This document shows positions 9,355 to 17,572 of a DNA stretch of 64,000 nucleotides, one piece after another. Both the position numbers and the translations under genes were made by a program. The stretch spans positions 62,001 to 126,000 of the forward strand of contig CAVXKL010000001.1 of the NCBI GenBank assembly GCA_963762395.1, written 5' to 3'. The stretch is from JAJZKE01 sp963762395 (GTDB taxonomy: Bacteria > Patescibacteriota > Saccharimonadia > Saccharimonadales > UBA4665). Position 1 is the stretch's first letter, and each line of letters begins with the position of its first letter. The notes beneath the pieces are model-generated. The model was given only the letters and a program-made list of their open reading frames with translations, made no database searches and was not told the DNA's origin.

Positions 9355-11716
9355 TTAGGCGCTTAACTTTTCTTCTGTCTTTTTAGTATCAATGGTAGTT
9401 TTAATGATTGTATCGGGAGAAAGTGAGATGCTGTCGATACCTTCTTCTACCAGAAATTTAGCAAACTCGGGATAGTCAGATGGGGCTTGGCCGCACAGAC
9501 CAATCTTGACTTTCTTAGCTTTTGCAACCCTGATAACTCTTCGGATAAGCTGCTTAACAGCCTCGTTATTTTCATCGTAAATATGGGCAACAGTGTGGTT
9601 GTCCCGGTCGACGCCAAGTGTTAGCTGGGTTAAATCATTTGAGCCAATCGAAAATCCGTCAAACAAGTCGGCAAATTGTTCGGCCAAAATAACATTAGAG
9701 GGAATTTCAATCATGACATAAACTTGAAAGCTATTCACGCCCTGCTTTAATCCTTCCTTTTCCATAATAGCTAGAACTTTTCTGGCTTCGTTTAGATCGC
9801 GGCAAAATGGAATCATCGCTTTAACGTTAGTGATTCCCATCTCGTCACGAACTTTCTTAAGAGCTTTACATTCAAGCTCGAAGCCTTCCTGGTAGGCCTC
9901 ACTGTAGTATCGGCTGGCTCCCCGCCAACCTATCATCGGGTTGTTCTCCTGAGGTTCAAATTGCTTTCCACCTATCAAATTAGCGTACTCATTGGTTTTA
10001 AAGTCGCTAAACCGGATAATCACATCCTTCGGATAGAAGGCTGCGCCGATGGTACTAATTCCCTCGGCGAGTTTGTCTATAAAATACTGCTCTTTGTTCT
10101 TATATCCCTTTGTTAATTCGGTTATCGTGGCCCGAGCTTTTTCGTCAGTAAGTTTATTATAGTGAATTAATGCTAAGGGATGGATTTTTATGTGTGAATC
10201 AATAATAAATTCTTCACGAGCTAGTCCAACACCATCATTTGGAATCATCGAGTATTTAAATGCTAAATCGGGCGAACCAATGTTCATCATGATCTTAGTT
10301 TTTGGCCTTGGCAGGTTAGAAATATCCGTCTTATCGACTTTGTATTTTAAGATCCCCTGATAAACAGTGCCGTCATCACCCTCGGAGCAGCTGACTGTAA
10401 CAGGACTTTTGTCGGCAATCTTTTGTGAGGCATTGCCGGTGCCAACTACGCATGGTATGCCGAGCTCCCGCGAGACAATAGCCGCGTGACAAGTGCGTCC
10501 ACCTTTATCTGTGACAATAGCGGCAGCACTTTGCATGATCGGTACCCAATCAGGATCTGTCATTTCAGTGACCAAAACGTCTCCTTCTTTGAAAAGATTT
10601 ATATCTTTTATATCCATAATCTTTGAGACGTTGCCAGTACCAATTTTATTGCCGACACTAGTCCCCTTGGCTAGTACCGGACCATCTTCAAGCAGCTTAT
10701 ATTCTTCAATAATATTTACATTGCGGCGTGATTCGACAGTTTCCGAACGAGCCTGGACAATATATAACTTACCATCAGCATCATCCTGGGCCCATTCCAT
10801 ATCCATTGGCTTGCCATAATGTTTTTCGATTTCCATTCCCCATTTAGCTAGGGTTCTGACCTGGTCATCGTTAATAGACAATCTTTCCCGGTCAATCATG
10901 GGAACCGGAATATTTTTAGTCCGGCTACCGAATGTCGGGATCATCTTTAGTTTTTTAGAACCAACCCTTCTTCTTAATATTGCCATGGTTGGCTTAAAGA
11001 CAACGAACTCATCGGGACTGACATGACCCTGAACAATGTTTTCGCCAAGTCCGTAAATTGAGGTAATAACAACGGCATTACGGAAGCCGGATTCAGTGTC
11101 AATAGTGAACATAATACCGGCAGTCCGAGCGCGGACGGCAACCATTTGCTGTACGCCGACAGACAGGGCTACCTTCATATGGTCAAATTTATTTTCAACC
11201 CTATAAACAATTGCTCGATCTGTATATAGTGAAGCAATACATTTCTTAAGAGAGGTGATTACCTTTTTCACCGGCAATATTTAAATATGTCTCCTGCTGT
11301 CCAGCGAAAGAAGCGTTTGGCAAGTCTTCAGCCGTAGCTGATGAGCGGATGGCAACAACTAAATTTTTCTTACCGCAAATATGACTTAATTCACGGTAGG
11401 CCTCAATAATTTCTTTTTTGAAATCTGCTGGCAATTTAGCACGAATAATCATTGCCCGAATCTTAGCGCCTCGTCGTTCCAGATCTTTGACATTGCTTAT
11501 ATCAACATCAGTCAAGATTTCTGCAATTTTGTCCTGAATGCCGGCTTTGTCGAGAAAATAAAAATATGCCCCGGAAGTAGTCGCAAAGCCATTGGGTAGA
11601 TTAATTCCTTTAGGCATAAGGTATCGGTACATTTCGCCGAGTGATGCATTTTTCCCGCCAACCTGGGGGACGTCAGGCAAAGATATTTCTTTGAAAAATT
11701 TTACATATTTATACAT
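9355..11716 (-). pseudogene. ppsA: Phosphoenolpyruvate synthase, apparent 1-nt frameshift
   Basis: Two overlapping frames (11716-11246 and 11277-9355) make one protein of about 786 residues, normal for PEP synthase. The N-terminal ATP-grasp part shows VPQVGGKNASLGEM and VAIRSSATAEDLPNASFAGQQET. The second part holds the phosphohistidine domain (GGRTCHAAIVSRELGIP) and the PEP/pyruvate TIM barrel (GSNDLTQLTLGVDRD, catalytic Cys in GLCGQAPSD). The shift falls at T5 at 11264-11268; removing one base restores AGEKVITSLKKC. The product interconverts pyruvate and PEP with ATP/AMP. In organisms without pyruvate kinase it may run toward pyruvate. A sequencing indel in the homopolymer is likely because all catalytic motifs are intact. 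Confidence 0.85.
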
Positions 11717-11810
11717 ATTGCTATTTTGTTAGATGTTATTGTCCTAATTATATCAGCATGCATAACCTTTAGCACTATGCCACTTAGATAGTTCTGCTTA
11801 GTTCAAGTGC

Positions 11811-11816
11811 TATACT
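11811..11816 (+). promoter_or_regulatory. -10 box of the adenylate-kinase-like gene (leaderless arrangement)
   Basis: TATACT ends eight bases before the ATG at 11825, and no Shine-Dalgarno lies between them. The transcript would therefore start at or within a few bases of the start codon. Confidence 0.5.
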
Positions 11817-11824
11817 AAAAAATA

Positions 11825-12433
11825 ATGTCAGACAAGATAGGAACAATCTCAGCGTGGTTAGGAGCCGGTTCCATTGACATCTTTGGTAGCCCCTTTTCCG
11901 GAAAAGATACCCAAGCCCACAAATTAGCAGAACTATTTGGTGGTGAAGTTGTGGCCGGCGGTGATATCGTCCGAAGTCATGATGATCCGGAGAAAATTGA
12001 AGACGTCATGGCAGAGGGTGGCATTATTCCATCAGATTTTTATTTAAATCTGGTACTGCCGTATTTATCTGGCGGTCAATTTAACAATAAACCTCTAATC
12101 TTAAGCGCTGTCGGTCGTTCCAGCGGCGAAGAGCCTAGTGTCATTAAAGCCGCCAATGATTCCGGACATCCGCTTATGGCAGTAATCAATCTTAAGCTAA
12201 CTGAAGATGAAATATGGCGAAGATTCAAAGCATCTCAGGCTAGTCATGACCGTGGTAATCGGTCAGACGACCAAACCGATGCCATAAAAACAAGAATCAA
12301 GAAATTTAAAGAAAGAACCATTCCGGTAATTGATTTTTACCGAAACAGCAAACTGTTAATTGAAGTTGACGGATCGTTAGAACGCGATGAAGTTACTAAT
12401 GAAATTATTGAAGGTCTGCTTAAAAATATATAA
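11825..12433 (+). CDS. Adenylate-kinase-like nucleoside monophosphate kinase
   Basis: The 202-residue protein begins with a P-loop of the adenylate kinase type (GSPFSGKDTQ, residues 21-30). It has a GGDIVR AMP-binding segment, and its LID-region Arg residues fall in RFKASQASHDRGNRSDD. The terminal TRIKKFKERTIPVIDFY helix is characteristic of Adk. The sequence is divergent: the usual GxPGxGKGT is altered and the LID is short without zinc Cys. It lies between PEP synthase and the LDH/PGM fusion. That position suggests balancing AMP made or used by PEP synthase (inference). A second, canonical adk may exist elsewhere. Confidence 0.75.
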   Translation: MSDKIGTISAWLGAGSIDIFGSPFSGKDTQAHKLAELFGGEVVAGGDIVRSHDDPEKIEDVMAEGGIIPSDFYLNLVLPYLSGGQFNNKPLILSAVGRSSGEEPSVIKAANDSGHPLMAVINLKLTEDEIWRRFKASQASHDRGNRSDDQTDAIKTRIKKFKERTIPVIDFYRNSKLLIEVDGSLERDEVTNEIIEGLLKNI

Positions 12434-12441
12434 CAATAAAG

Positions 12442-14100
12442 TTAGGCGTTAGACGGGGTAGTGTCAATTTTAGTAACTGTTGAACTAATCTTTAAGCCAT
12501 TATCGGATATATCATATGTAACGATTTCACCGAATGGCATCTCGGTATGGCTAATAGTTTCGTCGCTTATTGACTCAATATACTTAGCCAATGCCCTAAG
12601 ACTATTGCCGTGAGCAACAATTAAAATATTCTTTCCTTGCTTTAATAGAGGCAGGATAGTGGTTTGGTAAAAAGGAACAGTTCGATCATATACCATCTTG
12701 AGTGTTTCGCCGTTAGGTATCGGCACATTCCATCCGCGGCGGATCTGGTCAAAGGCATCATCGCCGATCTTTTCCTTAATTTCCCACTTATTTTTTCCGG
12801 TGTAGTCACCGTAGTCACGTTCGTTCAGTTCTTTAGCCGTAATTATCTTAACGCCCAGTAGTTGAGCAGTGTCGAGCATTCCTTCCAAAGTTTCGCGGGT
12901 TCGAATTTGTTCAGAGCAATAGGCAATATCAATCGAAATTGCTAGTTTCCTGAGCGATTGACCCAACAGGGCAGCATCCTTAAATCCTTTTTCGCTCAAG
13001 TGAACATCGGTAAGTCCAGTCCAGCGGCCAACAGCGTTCCACTCTGATTCGGTATGTCTAGCAACCAGAAGTTTGCCAGTTGTAACTTTATCCGGCACAA
13101 TTTTGTTAGGCGTATTGCCATACCAAAAATTAATAATATTTTGAGCGGTCACTTGATTAATGCGTTTGATAGCCTCAACAGTGTTAAAAGCATTGTGAGG
13201 GCTAATAATAACATTGGGCATCTTCTCCAGCGCAGATATTTCAACGCTATGTGCCAAAACTTCAGGCGGCAGGACATCACTTCTTAGCAGAGCAGCCTCT
13301 TCATTGTAATTGAGCAAGGCTTCTCCCTCGACCACATCAATGACAGCACCGCCAAGTTGGCCATTGTCTAGTAGTTCGAACAAGGCCTTGGTATCAACTA
13401 GTTCACCACGGGCGGTGTTGATTAAAATAGCTCCCGGCTTCATCCTACTTAGCCGGTCCCGGTTCATAAGATGATGCGTTGAAGGCAAATATGGCGCGTG
13501 AAGAGAGATGATATCAGCTTGATCAAGCATTTCGTTTAGACTGACGTATTTGAAATGAAGTTTGTCCTCCAGTTCATTTTTTGGATAACTATCATAGGCA
13601 ATGGTCTTCATCGAGAAACCATCGGCAATCTTAAGAACTTTTTGGCCAATATGGCCGGTGCCGATGACACCGAATGTTCGGCCAAAAAGATCATGCCCCA
13701 TTAAGCTCTCCGAAGAGAAACGTTCGTTATCGGCATTAAAAACAGCTGGTAACTTACGAGTTAGAGCCAAAAGAAGGGCAAAGGTATATTCGGCAACCGT
13801 CTGCTCCCCATAAGTTGGAACGTTTACAACTGTAATACCGTGATCTCTGGCAGCGTTAAGGTCAACATTGTTATATCCTGTCGAGCGGCAAGCGATTAAT
13901 TTAAGCTTTGGCAGCGCTTCAATTATTTCTCGGGTTACGCTGCTTGATACAAAAACAGAAATGACTTCCGTTTCGGGATTGCTGTTGCCTAGTTCCAGGC
14001 TGCCCTCAACATACTCCCAGTGATGATCGGTGTCCTTTAGGCAAGCGCTGAGCTGTTGTCTATCTAATTCGGTAGCATCATAAAAATAGAGTAGGGCCAT
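12442..14100 (-). CDS. Fusion of D-lactate (2-hydroxyacid) dehydrogenase with phosphoglycerate mutase
   Basis: This is one continuous 552-residue frame. Residues 1 to about 335 form a D-2-hydroxyacid dehydrogenase with a Rossmann GVIGTGHIGQKV, catalytic Arg in NTARGELVD, an acidic residue in VVEGE and His in ISPHNAF. The long insert before the His resembles D-lactate dehydrogenases. Residues from about 342 form a cofactor-dependent phosphoglycerate mutase: the phosphohistidine site RHTESEWN (His349), GRWTGLTDVHLSEKG, ELNERDYGDYTGKNK and the second His in VAHGNSLRAL. It would couple 3PG-to-2PG isomerisation and pyruvate-to-D-lactate reduction in one chain, next to enolase and PEP synthase. The gene is divergent from enolase by 42 bp. 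Confidence 0.88.
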   Translation of the reverse strand: MALLYFYDATELDRQQLSACLKDTDHHWEYVEGSLELGNSNPETEVISVFVSSSVTREIIEALPKLKLIACRSTGYNNVDLNAARDHGITVVNVPTYGEQTVAEYTFALLLALTRKLPAVFNADNERFSSESLMGHDLFGRTFGVIGTGHIGQKVLKIADGFSMKTIAYDSYPKNELEDKLHFKYVSLNEMLDQADIISLHAPYLPSTHHLMNRDRLSRMKPGAILINTARGELVDTKALFELLDNGQLGGAVIDVVEGEALLNYNEEAALLRSDVLPPEVLAHSVEISALEKMPNVIISPHNAFNTVEAIKRINQVTAQNIINFWYGNTPNKIVPDKVTTGKLLVARHTESEWNAVGRWTGLTDVHLSEKGFKDAALLGQSLRKLAISIDIAYCSEQIRTRETLEGMLDTAQLLGVKIITAKELNERDYGDYTGKNKWEIKEKIGDDAFDQIRRGWNVPIPNGETLKMVYDRTVPFYQTTILPLLKQGKNILIVAHGNSLRALAKYIESISDETISHTEMPFGEIVTYDISDNGLKISSTVTKIDTTPSNA

Positions 14101-14142
14101 ATAAGCATTAATTATACATAAGAACTATGAGAGAATAATACT

Positions 14143-15444
14143 ATGAAGATAAATCGAATAGTAGCCAGGCAGATTCTAGACTCTCGTGGCGACCCAACGG
14201 TTGAAGCTGATGTTTGGCTGGAGGATGGGACGTTCGGTCGAGCAGCTGTACCTTCAGGTGCCTCAACAGGGAAATATGAGGCGTGCGAACTCCGAGATGG
14301 TGACAAAGCATATGGTGGCAAAGGTGTTCTTAAGGCGGTGGCAAATATTGAAGGCGAAATTGCCAATTGCCTGCACGGGACAGCGGCTGACGACCAATCC
14401 CTGATCGACAAAAAGATGATTGACCTTGACGGCACGCCAAATAAATCTAGACTGGGAGCAAATGCTATTTTAGCCGTTTCACTTGCCTGTGCCCATGCTA
14501 CCGCCAAAGCAAAGCAGGTACTTTTATACGAATATATCAATGAGATAGCCGGTAGACCACCTAAATCCTTGCCAATGCCGATGATGAATATTTTAAATGG
14601 CGGTAAACATGCCTCTAACTCCTCGGATTTCCAGGAATTTATGATCATCCCTATTGGAGCAAACAGCTATGCAGAAGCAGTACGGATTGGCAGTGAGATA
14701 TTTCATGCTCTTAAAAAAGAAATTGCCTCATTCGGTTTGTCAACCGCAGTTGGCGACGAAGGCGGTTTTACCTACCCGGTTAAAGCAAATACCGACATGC
14801 TCGATTTACTGCTTAAAGCTACAGAAACTGCGGGGTATATAGCTGGCGTTGATATCAGTTTTGCACTTGACGTGGCGGCATTAGAATTTTACCAAGATGG
14901 TAAATATACCTTGAAAACTGAAAATCGGTCTCTTGACAGTGTGGAGATGATCGATTATCTAAAAGACATTGCTAAAAGCTATCCTGTTTTATCCATTGAA
15001 GACGGCTTAGATCAAGATGACTGGGACAATTGGCGCCTACTGACGAATCAGCTTGGTTACTTGCAGCTGGTTGGTGATGATTTATTAGCAACCAATATCG
15101 ACAGACTAAAGAAGGCCATTAATTTACATGCCGGTAATGCAATTTTAATCAAACCCAATCAAATTGGAACACTCAGCGAAACGATTCAGGCCATTCAGTT
15201 AGCTAAACAGAGTGGCTGGCGGACAATTGTATCGCACCGTAGCGGCGAAACTGAAGATGTGACCATCACCCACTTAGCCATCGGTACTGGTGCTGATCAA
15301 ATTAAAACAGGCAGTTTGTCTAGAACTGAACGCACCGCTAAACATAATGAGATAATGCGTCTGGAGGCCATAGACCAGACTATTCACCTAGCCAAACCAT
15401 TTAACGTCAGCAACAATTCAATACCGTCAATAAACCAATTCTAA
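14143..15444 (+). CDS. eno: Enolase (phosphopyruvate hydratase)
   Basis: The 433-residue length is normal for bacterial enolase. It converts 2-phosphoglycerate to PEP in the cytosol. Visible family sequences are RQILDSRGDPTVEADV at the N-terminus, GDEGGFTYP (catalytic Glu), SIEDGLDQDDWD (metal ligands), IKPNQIGTLSE (catalytic Lys) and SHRSGETED. The start ATG is the only one that keeps the N-terminal strand. The gene diverges from the LDH/PGM fusion, so the two neighbouring glycolytic steps can share a control region of 42 bp. Confidence 0.97.
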   Translation: MKINRIVARQILDSRGDPTVEADVWLEDGTFGRAAVPSGASTGKYEACELRDGDKAYGGKGVLKAVANIEGEIANCLHGTAADDQSLIDKKMIDLDGTPNKSRLGANAILAVSLACAHATAKAKQVLLYEYINEIAGRPPKSLPMPMMNILNGGKHASNSSDFQEFMIIPIGANSYAEAVRIGSEIFHALKKEIASFGLSTAVGDEGGFTYPVKANTDMLDLLLKATETAGYIAGVDISFALDVAALEFYQDGKYTLKTENRSLDSVEMIDYLKDIAKSYPVLSIEDGLDQDDWDNWRLLTNQLGYLQLVGDDLLATNIDRLKKAINLHAGNAILIKPNQIGTLSETIQAIQLAKQSGWRTIVSHRSGETEDVTITHLAIGTGADQIKTGSLSRTERTAKHNEIMRLEAIDQTIHLAKPFNVSNNSIPSINQF

Positions 15445-15533
15445 TTCTTGATAAATACAACTAAACCAGCTAATTGTAATTATTAACCAGAAACTGTAGT
15501 ATGATAAATATGATTTACATGAGGAAATAAGTT

Positions 15534-15794
15534 ATGTTCCCAAAATTTGCCGGTTCTGTAACCGTAGGCGAGCGCGGACAGATAGTAATCCCCGCTGAAG
15601 TCAGGGCGAAGCTGCAGATTGGTCCAGGCGATAAGGTACTTGTTTTTACAAGAAGCGATGGAAAAGATATATTAATGACTAAATCTGAAAATTTTGAAAA
15701 AAGAGCTGAAGCAATGTTTGACCATTTTAAACCGCTCCTAGCTGAAGTTAAGAAAGCAACTAAAACAAATAATACGGGATCTAAGAAACATTAA
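15534..15794 (+). CDS. AbrB/SpoVT-family DNA-binding regulator
   Basis: The 86-residue protein has the swapped-hairpin AbrB fold signature VGERGQIVIPAEVRAKLQIGPGDKVLVF (split: GERGQIVIPAEVRAKL). A basic C-terminal helix and tail follow. The start is preceded by an ATGAGGAAA ribosome-binding site. It sits two bases upstream of two ABC exporter genes in the same direction, so it probably controls their operon, as similar AbrB regulators do beside LmrCD-like pumps. It has no toxin partner. Confidence 0.85.
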   Translation: MFPKFAGSVTVGERGQIVIPAEVRAKLQIGPGDKVLVFTRSDGKDILMTKSENFEKRAEAMFDHFKPLLAEVKKATKTNNTGSKKH

Positions 15795-15796
15795 AA

Positions 15797-17572
15797 TTGC
15801 GTAAACTTGCTTATTACTTTATACCCTACCTTTTACCCTTAGTGCTCTTATTGGCCTTAGTTTACGGCCAAACCTGGGCCACTCTAGCTTTGCCTAATTA
15901 TATGGCGACAATTATCGACAAAGGCGTCGTGGCCAGTAATACACACGTTATTTACCATACCGGACTTCGAATGATTATTATCGCACTGCTAGGCGGCGTC
16001 TTCATGGTTTGTGTCAGTTTTGTAGCTACCCGAATGGCTACTAGCTACACCCGTAAGATCAGGGAAGCAATTTTTACTAAAGTCGAAAGATTTTCTCTAG
16101 TAGAGTTTAATAGCTTCTCCAGCTCTTCTCTAATTACTAGATCAACAAATGACGTCCAGCAAGTTCAGCAAGTTCTAGTCATGCTGCTTCGCCTAGTTTT
16201 TATGGCGCCCTTCTTAGGTGTCGGAGCTATCATTAAGGCCTACCATTTAGCTCCCTCGATGACCTGGATAATGGCTGTCGCTATTGCTGCCCTAATCCTA
16301 GTGGTCGCCAGTCTATTTACCTTAGTCTTGCCCAGGTTTCAGAGGGTCCAGAAGTTAGTCGATCGTCTTAATCTTGTAACTCGGGAATTTTTAACTGGCA
16401 TACGGGTAATAAGAGCCTTCAACCGTGAGAAACGGGAAGAAGATAAATTCAACGATGTCAATAAAGATTTAAGATCAGTTAATACTACCGTTAACCGCCT
16501 GCTGGCTGCTATGCAGCCGACAATGATGCTTATCATGAATGGTGTCAGCATACTTATAGTCTGGGTCGGCGCTCACGAAGTTAGCTCCGGTCACTTGCAG
16601 ATAGGCGGTATGTTGGCCTTCGTTCAATACGCGCTATATGGCATCATGGCCTTTTTGATGATATCTATCATCTTTGTATTTGCTCCTAGAGCCATGGTAT
16701 CAGCTGAGCGCATCGAAAAGGTATTAGAAACCGAGCCGGCTGTAGCTGATCCCCTGCAGTCTGAAAAATCACTGGACAGCGAACGCGGTATTGTTGCCTT
16801 TAATGACGTAACCTTTGCCTATGCCGGGGCCGATAGGCCAGTGCTTGAACACATCACATTTAAAGCATATCCGGGTCAAACCACGGCTTTTGTCGGCAGT
16901 ACCGGCAGCGGGAAATCAACCCTCGTAAACTTAATCCCTCGTTTTTATGATGTAACAGAAGGTCAAGTATTAATTGATGGTGTTGATGTTCGTAAGATGA
17001 CTCAAGCAGATCTCCACCGAAAGATTGGCTATATACCGCAAAAAGCAGTCCTATTCTCTGGGACGATAACAAGTAACATAGCTTACGGATCGCCTAAAGC
17101 AACTCCAGCAGAGCTTAATCAAGTTGCTGGCGTGGCTCAGGCTTCAGAATTTATTGACCTACTGGAAGACAAGATGGAAAGCCCCATATCTCAGGGTGGC
17201 ACCAATATCTCAGGCGGTCAAAAACAGCGGCTTAGTATTGCCAGGGCTCTAGCATATAAGCCGGAGATATATATTTTTGACGATAGTTTCTCGGCTCTTG
17301 ACTTTGCGACTGACGCCAAACTGCGTAAAGCCCTAGAAAAAGAAACACTCGATAAGACCGTCTTAATAGTCGCTCAGCGTATTAGTACGATTATGCATGC
17401 TGACAATATTATCGTTATTGATGATGGCCGGATAGTCGGGCAGGGGCGGCACGAAGAACTATTAAAAAACTGTAAAATCTATCAAGAAATCGCCGAGTCT
17501 CAGTTATCCGAAGAAGAACTAAAAGAGACGCTTGGAACATTTAAATCCCAAGACGCAGGAGCCGCTATATGA
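15797..17572 (+). CDS. Heterodimeric ABC exporter subunit with degenerate ATPase site
   Basis: The 591-residue protein combines six membrane helices (residues 1 to about 310) with a C-terminal ABC ATPase. Walker A is GSTGSGKST, the signature is canonical (ISGGQKQRLSIARAL), and Walker B reads FDDSFSALD. An Asp replaces the catalytic Glu, the usual mark of the degenerate half of LmrCD/TmrAB-like heterodimers. The start is a TTG two bases after the AbrB gene. It overlaps the second subunit by 4 bp (ATGA). The substrate is probably a lipid or a hydrophobic drug (family knowledge). Confidence 0.9.
   Translation: MRKLAYYFIPYLLPLVLLLALVYGQTWATLALPNYMATIIDKGVVASNTHVIYHTGLRMIIIALLGGVFMVCVSFVATRMATSYTRKIREAIFTKVERFSLVEFNSFSSSSLITRSTNDVQQVQQVLVMLLRLVFMAPFLGVGAIIKAYHLAPSMTWIMAVAIAALILVVASLFTLVLPRFQRVQKLVDRLNLVTREFLTGIRVIRAFNREKREEDKFNDVNKDLRSVNTTVNRLLAAMQPTMMLIMNGVSILIVWVGAHEVSSGHLQIGGMLAFVQYALYGIMAFLMISIIFVFAPRAMVSAERIEKVLETEPAVADPLQSEKSLDSERGIVAFNDVTFAYAGADRPVLEHITFKAYPGQTTAFVGSTGSGKSTLVNLIPRFYDVTEGQVLIDGVDVRKMTQADLHRKIGYIPQKAVLFSGTITSNIAYGSPKATPAELNQVAGVAQASEFIDLLEDKMESPISQGGTNISGGQKQRLSIARALAYKPEIYIFDDSFSALDFATDAKLRKALEKETLDKTVLIVAQRISTIMHADNIIVIDDGRIVGQGRHEELLKNCKIYQEIAESQLSEEELKETLGTFKSQDAGAAI

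Noticed and set aside
14112..14648. 178-codon antisense frame opposite enolase
   Set aside because: It mirrors the codon pattern of the enolase gene, is Ser/Ala/Pro-rich without domains, and has no start signals.
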